The notes: generated by a model from the letters alone, not told the origin. A stretch of DNA of 33,088 nucleotides from Clostridia bacterium (GCA_017455185.1 JAFTBN010000080.1:1-33088), one strand, 5' to 3'; counted from the stretch's first letter, positions 1 to 8,237 are shown. Program-made: numbers and translations.

Positions 1-2
1 AG

Positions 3-44
3 GAACGGGACGAACGTCGTGCAGCAAAACTTGCGGAAAAGTAA
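3..44 (+). CDS. 3' end of an unidentified gene (partial)
   Basis: One plus-strand frame is open from the window edge to a TAA at 42-44 and reads ERDERRAAKLAEK. This charged, helical tail is typical of a real protein C-terminus, and its codons are GC-richer than the DNA just downstream. Thirteen residues are too few to name a family. The frame converges on the minus-strand lipoprotein gene. The 7-base arms AAGTAAA and TTTACTT around position 50 could form a weak hairpin at the stop. It may be a chance frame. Confidence 0.35.
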   Translation, partial: ERDERRAAKLAEK

Positions 45-132
45 ATCCCGCTTTTACTTCTTATGGTTACAATACCTGCTTAACGGGCAGGGTAATATCT
101 TATATTGAATAACTTTAAAAATGAATGAGACG

Positions 133-555
133 CTACACTAGCTTTTCAAATGCCTCTCTATCCGATTGAATAAAAAACTTGTGTGCCCATACTTTTTGCC
201 CGAATTCATCAAAGAAAACAGAAACAATTTGACTGTTTCCAAGATATTCGACACGATATAAATAACCGCTTTTTCTTATACATTCAATAGGATAACTTGC
301 GTTTATTTCATCTAGGGTCCCATTATAGTTCTTTATGTTATCCAATAAAGAATTATCATATGTTGTCTTTATCAATTCGAAAACATTCTTTTCTGATGGA
401 GATAGAGTATTATTCTCAAAAAAAACTATTGTTGTTTTACTCATTGCCTCAGTCCCCTTTTTTTCTTGATGATTTGATACGCAGGATGCAACGAAAAAAG
501 AAAGGGATAGCACCAGCAACACAGCAATCTGCATTTTACTTATTAGTTTAATCAT
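133..555 (-). CDS. small putative lipoprotein
   Basis: The protein is about 140 residues. A basic N-terminus (MIKLISKMQ) and a hydrophobic stretch lead to the lipobox V-A-S-C, so it is probably lipid-anchored outside the cell. The mature part has no recognised family; it is mixed, with an aromatic beta-like C-terminal half (GYLYRVEYL, FFDEFGQKVWAH). I chose the ATG at 555 rather than the one at 576. It overlaps the stop region of the upstream peptide gene and has GGTGGGAG about 8 bases before it, so the two genes look translationally coupled. Base composition is AT-rich compared with the flanking rhamnose and nucleotide genes, which suggests acquired DNA. Function unknown. Confidence 0.7.
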   Translation of the reverse strand: MIKLISKMQIAVLLVLSLSFFVASCVSNHQEKKGTEAMSKTTIVFFENNTLSPSEKNVFELIKTTYDNSLLDNIKNYNGTLDEINASYPIECIRKSGYLYRVEYLGNSQIVSVFFDEFGQKVWAHKFFIQSDREAFEKLV

Positions 556-766
556 TATTAGGAACTCCCACCGCATAGTAAATTATTTTGCTGTCAGTTT
601 CCTCTGGTGCGGTGCTGCTACCGTTATCCACTGCCAATGCCGACAAAGGCAATGACACAAACAGGATAACCATGGACAGAAGAATGGCCATCAGTTTGAT
701 CGGAAACAAAGCCATCTGAGTCAGCTGACTATTCTCCAATCTGTGAGTCAAGGATCGTTTCTCCAT
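548..766 (-). CDS. short exported peptide precursor
   Basis: A 72-residue precursor. It has a polar N-terminal 17 residues, then a hydrophobic segment (about residues 22-42) ending in L-S-A-L-A, a good signal-peptidase I site. The predicted released part is about 27 residues (VDNGSSTAPEETDSK, then a tyrosine-containing tail ending in PNND). AGGAGG lies 7 bases before the ATG, and a strong promoter lies at 813-841. The stop overlaps the start of the lipoprotein gene. The size and layout would suit a secreted signal or effector peptide with a surface lipoprotein partner, but I recognise no family. A small membrane protein with an uncleaved anchor is an alternative. Confidence 0.65.
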   Translation of the reverse strand: MEKRSLTHRLENSQLTQMALFPIKLMAILLSMVILFVSLPLSALAVDNGSSTAPEETDSKIIYYAVGVPNND

Positions 767-805
767 TTTTCATCCTCCTAGTGATTATTACGCATTCGTT
801 GCGTT

Positions 806-820
806 TGTACTCACTGTACA
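806..820. promoter_or_regulatory. palindrome on the -10 box, candidate TetR-type operator
   Basis: TGTAC-TCACT-GTACA is a perfect 5-base inverted repeat with a 5-base centre. It covers the -10 element of the peptide promoter. A TetR-family gene lies directly upstream on the same strand (952-1560), so autoregulated or neighbour repression is plausible. The assignment rests on position only. Confidence 0.4.
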
Positions 821-841
821 GGATGATTCTTTTTTTGTCAA
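813..841 (-). promoter_or_regulatory. sigma-A promoter of the peptide-lipoprotein pair
   Basis: On the minus strand TTGACA (841-836) is followed after exactly 17 bases by TACAGT (818-813). The peptide gene's ribosome site and ATG at 766 follow about 40 bases downstream. A palindrome overlaps the -10 box (806-820). Confidence 0.75.
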
Positions 842-892
842 CCGCCAGATCGTCCAAATGTTTCCTTCTGCGGTTTTTGGGGTCAAATTGAG

Positions 893-915
893 GGACTAAT
901 TGAAAGAATTAGTCC
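893..915. repeat. 9-bp perfect inverted repeat after the TetR gene
   Basis: GGACTAATT and AATTAGTCC are separated by five bases, between the TetR stop (952) and the next promoter (841). It could be a weak terminator for the TetR transcript, but the bases after it are not a clean T run. It could also be a second protein-binding site. Confidence 0.5.
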
Positions 916-951
916 TTGTAAAAAGTTCAAAAAGGGCTTGACAAATCTCTA

Positions 952-1560
952 TTAGGCTTTCTCGAACTCCCCGTTGACCCATTTTTCGAGGCTTTTGATT
1001 TCGCGGGCAATAAACTCTGCCGTCTCGTCAAGGCCTCTGAAATTCCTTTTCTCACTATGCAGCCATGAGTCGATCGCTCCCTTTATCCCATATCGGATGA
1101 AGACGAACCGGTTCATTTGCACATGTTCCAACTGTCCTTCTGTCAGATGGGATTTCTCCGCCTGGTAAAATTCTATGTTGCCTTCCATGTGCTGCAGGGT
1201 CATTTTTCGGAAATTGGTAAAGAGTTCCGCCCAGGTCAATAAAAAGGTAACAACTTTCGCATCCACACGGCCGACAATCTTTCCGTTTTCAATCGTCCAC
1301 AACGAACCCCAGAAGTCACAGACTTTCTGGCACAGTTTGTCCACCATCTTCTTTTTACTGCCATACAGTTTATAGAATGTATCCTTTGAACGGTGCGCTG
1401 CAGCAATGAGTTCCCTTGCGTTGACCTTTTCGATCGTTTTTTTCTCAAGAAAATCTTCCAAAGCACACATAAAAGCGATATCGGGGTCTTCAAAGTTGTA
1501 ATAATTCTGGAGATCCTCTATCATTTCCTGTGAAATCAGTACAGCATAATCATGCTTCAT
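952..1560 (-). CDS. TetR/AcrR-family transcriptional regulator
   Basis: 202 residues, a normal length for the family. The DNA-binding part is recognisable by the helix-turn-helix stretch around residues 42-75: TIEKVNARELIAAAHRSKDT followed by FYKLYGSKKKMVDKL, the usual TetR pattern in which F-Y-x-x-Y-G/F-x-S-K-x-x-L closes the domain. The remaining helical region should bind an unknown ligand and dimerise. GGGAGG lies about 9 bases before the ATG. The gene starts 23 bases after the stop of the large upstream gene (1584-4292), so it is probably read as the last gene of that transcript. Its likely target is the promoter at 813-841. An unusually long N-terminus (about 40 residues) precedes the DNA-binding domain. 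Confidence 0.85.
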   Translation of the reverse strand: MKHDYAVLISQEMIEDLQNYYNFEDPDIAFMCALEDFLEKKTIEKVNARELIAAAHRSKDTFYKLYGSKKKMVDKLCQKVCDFWGSLWTIENGKIVGRVDAKVVTFLLTWAELFTNFRKMTLQHMEGNIEFYQAEKSHLTEGQLEHVQMNRFVFIRYGIKGAIDSWLHSEKRNFRGLDETAEFIAREIKSLEKWVNGEFEKA

Positions 1561-1583
1561 TCAGCACGTCCTCCCGCAAAAGC

Positions 1584-4292
1584 TTACGACTTTTTCCGGT
1601 TGGTCACAATCAGGGCCACGGCAGCCGAAAGAACGCCTGCCATCGCCACACCCACAACCAGCAAGGCGGGCAGATTGCGGACCGGTTTCGCTTCCTCCCG
1701 TTTCGCACTCTTCCTGACCAGCGCCTCAAACGCGTCCGAATCCAGCGTTTCCGAGAAGGCGGTGACCTCCTCAACGCAGAAAACCGTCTGACGCCGGGAG
1801 TCCCCGACCGGATTCAGGTACAGGCGGATGTAATCCAGTTCGGACACCGACCGGATGTCCACCAGGATCCGGTTCATTCCCCCGCCCCGCACCGTGACGG
1901 TCGTGCGCAAGGAATCGTTCTTCGTTCCGGAATCCACCAGGATTTCGTACACATCCTCATGGGTTCCCTCAAACCCGCACACGATTTCCAGATAATCCGC
2001 GGCCGTGACAAACGCCTCGTTTGTACAGTCCGCGACGAGCGAAGCTTCCTGTCCGGGCGGGCAGTCAATCTGGGCTCTCAGGCTTCTTCCCGAAATGGTG
2101 GTCGTTCCCAGGGAGAAGGAGTCGACATACAGCCCCTGGTTCCACCCTCTGGTACTCAGTGCATCCGAAAAATTCCAGCAGATATAGCTGCCGACGATGT
2201 TGATATCATCCGGCTTCACCGCTTCCGACGTGCGGATGATCCGGGTTCTGCGGGACGAAAGATCCACACTGCGGAACAAAGAATCATAGGTTTCCTGGCC
2301 CAGTGTTTCGATTACGTAATCCAAAACCCCCGCATCGTCCGTGGCGTCGATGTAAGTCCAGATCTGACGCAGGTCCGGAAGAGCGGACGAATCCCGGCCG
2401 GACAGATTCAGAATCATGCCCGTACAACCCGGCCACTCCATCAGTTTGTAGAACGATACCGCGCAGGCCATCTGCAAAGTCTGTCCGTGCAGTTCATCCC
2501 CGGGCGTCCAGCACCACAGATAGCGCTCATCCACCGAGGCATACCGGTCGTTCAGATACCGGGTCAGCTGCCCGTAATACTCTGCGTCCTCGGGCGGAAT
2601 CCGATCTCCCTGAGCCGCCCCGGTTCCGTATTCCGGGTCCGATGCATCCGTCCATCCGTAAGGAGAGGCAGTTGAGCAAATCAGGAAACGGATCCTGACC
2701 AGTCCGCCCCCGAACTGATCGAGCGCGCGGGAAAGACTCAGGGTGAACAGTTCGGCGTTGTAAGGCGCCTTTCCGTCCAGTGCGTCCCTGGTTTCGGCTT
2801 CGCGGGGCCTCCGGTCCGAAATCGGAACATACAGAACGGATCCGGGACTGCTTCCCTGCAGAACGGTGTCAAACAGGCAAAGCGACAAAGCCGTCTGCAC
2901 GGTGTAATCCGCCAGGTTGTCCGTGCCGCTTTCGTTGGCGGAAATCGGATCGTCCAGGTTGTTGCCGAACCAGTATCCGCTCCCTTCCGGGAACAGTTGG
3001 GCCAGTTTTTCCACAATCGCATACAGCGTCATGCGGGCGTCCGGATCCATCACCGAAAGAGCTCTTGTTTTCGGGCTCGCATTCTCCCCTTCGGCAGGCA
3101 GGGATGCAAACGTCCCGGTCCTTGCTGCCTTTCCGATGTCGGTCAGGGTCAACCCTTCGACATGCGACATATAGACGTGCACGATCAGGTCGGTTTTCTG
3201 CAGTTCGTACTGCCTGGCCCGGGACTGAAGCAAACTCATATAATCCCGGCTGAAATAGAAAGTATAGTTATCGTAAGAAGTCAGCTCGCCGTTCTGGGCG
3301 TTGAAAAGACGGGCGACGTCCACGTCGATTACCGCACAGGCGGGATGCATCTTCAGCGATTCCTGCAGCTGTTCGGATAAAATTCCCTTGAGAAAAGAAG
3401 AACCGCCCCGGTCCTTCGGTCTTTCGGACTGGGTGAGCTGCGCCATGCAAGGGTTGTCAATCGGAATCGTTTCCCCCGTTTCGGTCCGGATGCAGACCAT
3501 AAACAGGGCCATCCTGTCTTCGTAGGAGGAAACCGGAACCGAAAACGTAAAGCCCGTGGTGATCTCCATGGTCTCGTCCGGGTCGCGGCCGGACTCCTGG
3601 AGGAGTCTTGCCGGATTCTCCTCGGGGCGCAGAACGTACAGACAGAGCTGCGCCGTCGGATACGCCGCGGCGGCCCGCACAGTCACATAGCCCTGCACAT
3701 ACACGCGGGCCGCATTTTCATCCAGCCACGCCCGCGTCAAAGCCCCGTTCCGGGCCTGTACGGATTCAAAGAACAGATTGACCGGCTGAATGGAATAAAG
3801 GGTCAGGCTGCCGCGGGTGGTCGTGGAATCGAAATAAAGCGTCACGTTCCGGAACTGCTCGGCCCGGCTTACGGGCAGAATCACGCTCTGAACGCCGGAC
3901 TGGCTTTCCACCGTCTCGCTGACCGAAACCGTCTCCCCGTCCCCGTATTCTCCTTCCAGGCGGATGGCCTGAAGACCGCTGGCATGGGCAAGCACAATCC
4001 GGACGGCGTTGCAGGACGCCCCGCCGATATCCCCGACGGCAAAGGAAATCCCGCCTGTATGATTGCGGAAGGAAAGCTCGATCCGTTCCTCCCCCCGCCC
4101 GGACAACTCAAATCCGCGGATCTGCATCCGGTCAGTCCAAAACCGCTCGGAATCCAGAGCCGACAACTCTCCGGCATTCTCCTCTTCCTCCAGGGCGGAA
4201 ACGAAAGTGCCACCGGGCGCAAGAACGGTTGAAAGCAGGAGAACCAGCGTCAGAACCAAACCAAGTGCCCGTGCGGCGTATTGTTTGCGCAT
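1584..4292 (-). CDS. large secreted, membrane-anchored DUF5722-like protein
   Basis: 902 residues. The N-terminus is a clear signal peptide (MRKQYAARALG, a leucine-rich core, then TFVSALE). The C-terminus has one membrane helix (about 876-896) and a basic tail, so the protein should sit on the outer face of the membrane. The N-terminal third is beta-rich and resembles carbohydrate-binding or jelly-roll modules. The central part (about 300-650) with YVPISDRRP, FGGGLVRIRFLICS and YLWCWTPGDELHGQ looks like a (beta/alpha)-barrel hydrolase-like domain, as I remember for DUF5722 proteins of gut clostridia. The C-terminal third is again beta-rich. AAGGAGG precedes the ATG. A role in surface polysaccharide binding or breakdown is plausible; the catalytic activity is not established. 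Confidence 0.7.
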   Translation of the reverse strand: MRKQYAARALGLVLTLVLLLSTVLAPGGTFVSALEEEENAGELSALDSERFWTDRMQIRGFELSGRGEERIELSFRNHTGGISFAVGDIGGASCNAVRIVLAHASGLQAIRLEGEYGDGETVSVSETVESQSGVQSVILPVSRAEQFRNVTLYFDSTTTRGSLTLYSIQPVNLFFESVQARNGALTRAWLDENAARVYVQGYVTVRAAAAYPTAQLCLYVLRPEENPARLLQESGRDPDETMEITTGFTFSVPVSSYEDRMALFMVCIRTETGETIPIDNPCMAQLTQSERPKDRGGSSFLKGILSEQLQESLKMHPACAVIDVDVARLFNAQNGELTSYDNYTFYFSRDYMSLLQSRARQYELQKTDLIVHVYMSHVEGLTLTDIGKAARTGTFASLPAEGENASPKTRALSVMDPDARMTLYAIVEKLAQLFPEGSGYWFGNNLDDPISANESGTDNLADYTVQTALSLCLFDTVLQGSSPGSVLYVPISDRRPREAETRDALDGKAPYNAELFTLSLSRALDQFGGGLVRIRFLICSTASPYGWTDASDPEYGTGAAQGDRIPPEDAEYYGQLTRYLNDRYASVDERYLWCWTPGDELHGQTLQMACAVSFYKLMEWPGCTGMILNLSGRDSSALPDLRQIWTYIDATDDAGVLDYVIETLGQETYDSLFRSVDLSSRRTRIIRTSEAVKPDDINIVGSYICWNFSDALSTRGWNQGLYVDSFSLGTTTISGRSLRAQIDCPPGQEASLVADCTNEAFVTAADYLEIVCGFEGTHEDVYEILVDSGTKNDSLRTTVTVRGGGMNRILVDIRSVSELDYIRLYLNPVGDSRRQTVFCVEEVTAFSETLDSDAFEALVRKSAKREEAKPVRNLPALLVVGVAMAGVLSAAVALIVTNRKKS

Positions 4293-4342
4293 TCGATTGT
4301 CCTCCTTTTCCGGGCTTCTGCCCTGCCTTTTCCGTTGCCTTG

Positions 4343-4371
4343 ATTATACCATCTTTCTCTTGCGGATGCAA
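4343..4371 (-). promoter_or_regulatory. promoter of the DUF5722-like gene
   Basis: TTGCAT (4371-4366), 17 bases, TATAAT (4348-4343) on the minus strand. It lies about 50 bases before the ATG at 4292. It is back-to-back with the rhaA promoter; the two -35 boxes are about 20 bases apart with a (CG)5 run between them. Confidence 0.8.
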
Positions 4372-4390
4372 CTCTTTCTCCGCGCGCGCG

Positions 4391-4419
4391 TTGACAAAGA
4401 CGCTGTTTGATATTATAAT
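4391..4419 (+). promoter_or_regulatory. consensus promoter of rhaA
   Basis: TTGACA (4391-4396), 17 bases, TATAAT (4414-4419), a perfect sigma-A consensus. TTGATA (4407-4412) and TATCAA (4430-4435) form an inverted pair around the -10 box and the start region. They might be a regulator site. A promoter this strong for a sugar-catabolic gene would be expected to need repression. Confidence 0.85.
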
Positions 4420-4455
4420 GTTATTACTTTATCAATCTTATCAGGAGAAGTCATC

Positions 4456-5708
4456 ATGAATTCCCGATACACATCCGCAAAACAGATCTTTGCCCAATTC
4501 GGAATTGACACGGACCTTGCCATTTCCACCCTGAGCCGTGTTCCCGTTTCCATGCACTGCTGGCAGGGAGACGACGTCAAAGGATTTGAAGGTGCCGGTT
4601 CGATTTCGGGCGGCATCCAGACCACGGGAAATTATCCGGGAGCAGCCCGCACCCCGGCCGAACTGATGCAGGACATCCGGTTCGCCCTGTCCCAGATTCC
4701 CGGAAAAAAGAGACTGAACCTGCATGCGTCCTACGCCATTTTCGAAGAGGGACAGAAAGTTGACCGGGACCGGATTCTGCCCTGCCATTTCAAGGCCTGG
4801 GTGGATTTTGCGAAAGAAAACGGTCTGGGACTTGATTTCAACCCGACCTTCTTTGCCCATCCTCTGGCCGCGGACAACCTGACGCTTTCCAGCCCGGACG
4901 AGGAAAGCGGGCCTTCTGGGTCCGCCACGGAATCGCCTGTCTGCGCATAGCCGAATATTTTGCAAACGAACTGAACACCTATTGCCTGGTCAATTTCTGG
5001 ATTCCCGACGGTTACAAAGACACGCCGGCCAACCGGCTCAAACCACGCGCCCGCTTCATGAAGTCCATGGACGAAATACTCGGCTGCGGATACGACAAGG
5101 AGAAGGTGCTGGTTTCCCTGGAATCCAAAGTGTTCGGAATCGGGCTGGAATCCTATACGGTCGGTTCGGCTGAATTCGGCATGCAATATGCCTCCTCCCG
5201 CGGAATTCTTTGCCTGATGGACAACGGTCATTATCATCCGACCGAAGTGGTTTCGGACAAACTCTCCTCGATGCTGCTCTTCAACGACCGCGTCGCGCTC
5301 CATCTGACCCGGGGCGTCCGCTGGGATTCGGACCACGTCATCCGTCTGGACGACGAGCTCAAGGAAATCTGCAAGGAAATCGTAGCGGCTGACGCGCTCG
5401 ACCGCGTGCTGATTGCAACCGACTTCTTCGACGCTTCCATCAACCGCATCGCCGCCTGGGTCATCGGCCTGCGCAACGTCCAGAAAGGTCTTCTGACCGC
5501 TCTTCTGACCCCGCACAAAATGCTCACCCGTCTCCAGGACGAAGGCCGGTTCACCGAGCTGCTCGCTCTGAGCGAAGCGCTGAAGAATCTGCCGTACGAA
5601 GACGTCTGGAACGCCTACCTGGAACAGCAGAACGTTCCGGATTCCTTTACCTGGATTCAGAATGTAATGAACTATGAAAAAACCGAGCTGAACGGCAGAA
5701 AGGACTGA
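4456..5708 (+). pseudogene. rhaA: L-rhamnose isomerase, interrupted by a single frameshift
   Basis: RhaA converts L-rhamnose to L-rhamnulose with a divalent metal. The first frame (4456-4905) has the family pattern including [30 protein letters not shown] and [10 protein letters not shown]. It then runs out of register and stops at 4948-4950. The second frame picks up at 4908 ([18 protein letters not shown]) and continues with NFWIPDGYKD, ESKVFGIGLESYTVGS, DNGHYHPTE and VLIATDFFDASINRIAAWVIG to 5708. Restoring one base near 4906-4911 gives about 417 residues, matching the usual length near 419. AGGAGA lies 7 bases before the ATG. Both halves are well conserved with no other lesion, so this is either a recent mutation or a sequencing error. 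The next gene begins two bases after the stop. Confidence 0.9.
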
Positions 5709-5710
5709 AA

Positions 5711-6859
5711 ATGATGCAAAACCGCTTTTTCCCCGAAATTCACGGCAATTTCGGATTCGGATGCATGCGCCTTCCCATGCTGGACGGCAAGGTTGACCTG
5801 GAACAGACCGCCTCGATGGTGGATGCCTTCCTCGATTGCGGATTCAATTACTTTGACACCGCACACGGATACATCAACGGAATGAGTGAAACCGCTCTGC
5901 GGGACTGCCTTTGCACCCGCTATCCGAGAGAACGGTTCCTTCTGACCGACAAACTGACCGGCAGTTATTTCAAGAAGGAGGAGGACATCCGTCCCTTCTT
6001 CGACTCTCAGCTGCAGGCCTGCGGCGTCGACTATTTCGACTTCTATCTGATGCACGCCCAGAACGCCAAGAATTTCGAACAATTCAAAGCCTGCCGGGCC
6101 TACGAAACCGCCTTTGCCCTGAAAAAGGAAGGCAAGATCCGGCACGTCGGGCTGTCCTTCCACGATACGGCCGAAGTGCTCGACCGCATCCTGACCACTT
6201 ATCCCGAAATTGAGATCGTACAGATTCAGCTCAACTATGTGGATTTTGAGGATCCGGGCGTACAGAGCCGGAAAGTGTACGAGGTCTGCGAAAAGCACAA
6301 CAAGCCCGTCATCGTCATGGAACCCGTCAAGGGAGGAAGTCTGGTCAATCTTCCGGCCGACGCGCAGGCAGCGCTGGACCGTCTTCGCGAACAGAAACAG
6401 ACTACCTGCAGCAACGCGGGTTACGCGATCCGTTTCGCGGCCGGTTTCCCGAATATCGCCATGGTCCTTTCTGGCATGAGCACGAAAGAACAGATGGACG
6501 ACAACCTGAGCACCATGAAGGACTTCCGGCCTCTTGACAACGAGGAAAAGATGGCCATCAGCCAGGTCTGCGCCGTGTTCCATTCGCTGGGCCTGATTCC
6601 CTGCACCGGATGCTCCTATTGCGTCGAGGAAAACCACTGCCCCCGGGGCATCCAGATTCCCAAGCTGTTCTCGTGCTACAACACCAAGACCCTGTTCCAC
6701 AGCTGGAACCAGGATTTCTATTACCAGAACGTGCTGGTCAAGAACGGCGGGCGGGCCGCGGACTGCATCAAGTGCGGAAAATGCGAAAAGGTATGCCCGC
6801 AGCATCTCCCCATCCGTCAGCTCCTGGAAGACGTGTCCCGGGAATTCGACCGGGCATAA
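5711..6859 (+). CDS. aldo/keto reductase with C-terminal 4Fe-4S ferredoxin domain
   Basis: 382 residues. Residues 1 to about 270 form an aldo/keto reductase barrel: FGFGCMRLP, FDTAHGY with the catalytic Asp and Tyr, LTDKL with the Lys, YLMHA with the His, and the NADPH-end motif FPNIAMVLSGMST. The C-terminal part carries cysteines in C-x2-C-x2-C (CTGCSYCVEENHCPRGI) and CIKCGKCEKVCP, so it should hold iron-sulfur clusters. This is the predicted-oxidoreductase type common in anaerobes. The ATG is two bases after the rhaA stop with AAAGGA inside the end of rhaA, so translation is coupled. Inference: it may reduce an aldehyde from rhamnose breakdown, such as L-lactaldehyde, but the substrate cannot be read from the sequence. 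Confidence 0.85.
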   Translation: MMQNRFFPEIHGNFGFGCMRLPMLDGKVDLEQTASMVDAFLDCGFNYFDTAHGYINGMSETALRDCLCTRYPRERFLLTDKLTGSYFKKEEDIRPFFDSQLQACGVDYFDFYLMHAQNAKNFEQFKACRAYETAFALKKEGKIRHVGLSFHDTAEVLDRILTTYPEIEIVQIQLNYVDFEDPGVQSRKVYEVCEKHNKPVIVMEPVKGGSLVNLPADAQAALDRLREQKQTTCSNAGYAIRFAAGFPNIAMVLSGMSTKEQMDDNLSTMKDFRPLDNEEKMAISQVCAVFHSLGLIPCTGCSYCVEENHCPRGIQIPKLFSCYNTKTLFHSWNQDFYYQNVLVKNGGRAADCIKCGKCEKVCPQHLPIRQLLEDVSREFDRA

Positions 6860-6897
6860 ACCCGGCGGAACAACCGAAAGAATGTTTCAAGCCCATA

Positions 6898-6945
6898 AAG
6901 ACATAGCCGCAGTCCCGGACGGGACTGCGGCTATGTCTTATTCGT
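6898..6945. terminator. bidirectional terminator between the reductase and prs
   Basis: A perfect 19-base stem (6898-6916 with 6921-6939) closes a GGAC loop and is followed by a T-rich run. It lies between two convergent genes and can serve both. Confidence 0.9.
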
Positions 6946-6955
6946 TTTATAAAAA

Positions 6956-8110
6956 TCAGTTCAGGTCGAATTGAAGCTGGGTGCCTTCGCCCTGCTCCTG
7001 TCTGGCCTTGTGCTTCTGGACCAGATTGTTGATCCGGTTGACCGGATTGAGCAAGTTGCTGATCGAAGCTTCGTGGTTCAGCGTATCCACCAGATAAGCC
7101 ACATATTTACACATATTGACTTCGGTGTACCAGGGGCTCTTGAGCAACTCGGGAGTACGGTAGATGGTGTTGGTCGTGAAAATACGGGTAAACAGTCCCT
7201 GCTCATAGGCCTGGTTGAAGCGTTCCAGACCTTCGGTAAAGAGTCCGAAGGTGGCAAAGGAGAAGATCCGGTTGGCTCCCTTTTCCTTGAGCTGAACGCA
7301 TACGTCCAGCAAAGACTCGCCGGAGGAAATCATATCGTCAACGATGATCACGTCAAGGCCGTTGAGATCCTTACCCAGATACTCGTGTGCTTCAATCGGG
7401 TTGCGGCCGTTGATGACAACCGAGTAATTGCGGCGCTTGTAAAAGACGCCGATGTCCAGACCCAGAACCGAAGAATAGTACATGCAGCGGCCCATCGCGC
7501 CTTCATCCGGAGAAATAATCATAAGATGATCCTTGTCCAGGACCACGTCCGGGACCGCGCGGACCAGCGCCTTGATCATCTGATAGGTCGGCATGACGTT
7601 GTCAAATCCGCTCAGAGGAATGGCATTCTGAACGCGCGGATCGTGCGCGTCGAAGGTAATGAAGTTGGTCACGCCGTACATCTTCAGTTCCTGCAGCATC
7701 AGCGGGCAATCCAAAGATTCGCGGGCGGCTCTGCGGTGCTGTCTGCCTTCGTACAGCATGGTCATAATGACGGTAATCCGGCGTGCCTTGCCTGCAATGG
7801 CGGCAATCACGCGCTTCAGGTCCGCATAATGATCATCCGGGCTCATCGGAACGGTCTGTCCGTACATCTTATACGTTACGCCGCGGTTGAACGTGTCACA
7901 GATGATGTACACATCCTTGCCTCTCATGGACTCATGAATCAGGCCCTTGCCTTCGCCCGTTCCGAAACGGGGCGTATCAACCTTGACGATGTAAGTCTCG
8001 TCGTTGTCGTGCCGGCGCCATTCCTTCAGATAACTGTCCACCTGCATAGCAAAATCATCACAGCCGCGCATTCCGATGACACAAAGTTCTCCGAACTCAT
8101 TATCCCTCAT
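6956..8110 (-). CDS. prs: ribose-phosphate pyrophosphokinase (PRPP synthetase), long form
   Basis: The enzyme makes PRPP from ribose 5-phosphate and ATP for purine, pyrimidine, His, Trp and NAD synthesis. About 384 residues, longer than the classical 310-320-residue enzyme; this long variant occurs in clostridia. Visible signatures are YEGRQHRRAARES (ATP-binding side), TFDAHDPRVQNAIPL, the aspartate-rich VIISP region (LMIISPDEGAMGR) and the PRPP loop VIIVDDMISSGES. I prefer the ATG at 8110 (MRDNEFGEL) over 8134, because GGAGG lies 10 bases upstream of it and homology begins there. A strong promoter lies at 8155-8183. Confidence 0.92.
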   Translation of the reverse strand: MRDNEFGELCVIGMRGCDDFAMQVDSYLKEWRRHDNDETYIVKVDTPRFGTGEGKGLIHESMRGKDVYIICDTFNRGVTYKMYGQTVPMSPDDHYADLKRVIAAIAGKARRITVIMTMLYEGRQHRRAARESLDCPLMLQELKMYGVTNFITFDAHDPRVQNAIPLSGFDNVMPTYQMIKALVRAVPDVVLDKDHLMIISPDEGAMGRCMYYSSVLGLDIGVFYKRRNYSVVINGRNPIEAHEYLGKDLNGLDVIIVDDMISSGESLLDVCVQLKEKGANRIFSFATFGLFTEGLERFNQAYEQGLFTRIFTTNTIYRTPELLKSPWYTEVNMCKYVAYLVDTLNHEASISNLLNPVNRINNLVQKHKARQEQGEGTQLQFDLN

Positions 8111-8154
8111 AAAAATGATTCCTCCAATATTCAATTCCGGGTTCTCCCCTGGCT

Positions 8155-8183
8155 ATTATAGCATAAAGAAAAAAAGTTGTAAA
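8155..8183 (-). promoter_or_regulatory. promoter of prs
   Basis: TTTACA (8183-8178), 17 bases, TATAAT (8160-8155) on the minus strand, with the ATG at 8110. A 10-bp inverted repeat (8209-8237) lies 26 bases upstream of the -35 box. Confidence 0.8.
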
Positions 8184-8208
8184 CCGCCAATTTGCGAAAG
8201 TTGAACTG

Positions 8209-8237
8209 TCAGGTAAACGATATCTGTGTTTACCTGA
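8209..8237. repeat. 10-bp perfect inverted repeat between rhaB and prs
   Basis: TCAGGTAAAC and GTTTACCTGA are separated by nine bases. No T run follows on either strand, so it is a poor terminator. It sits just upstream of the prs promoter and downstream of the rhaB stop, so it may be a regulator site or a 3' mRNA structure of rhaB. Confidence 0.6.

Noticed and set aside
4900..4915. Programmed ribosomal frameshift in rhaA
   Set aside because: There is no slippery heptamer or following structure at the junction, and RhaA is not known to use frameshifting. A deletion or sequencing error is simpler.
6971..8161. 396-codon open frame on the plus strand opposite prs
   Set aside because: It is the antisense shadow of a conserved gene in GC-rich codons; it has no ribosome site and no family resemblance. 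The same holds for the long frames opposite guaB (10194-11648), radA (15523-17007), polA (17472-18833), the heparinase-like gene (28881-30488), thrS (30728-32635) and the DUF5722-like gene (1530-2675).
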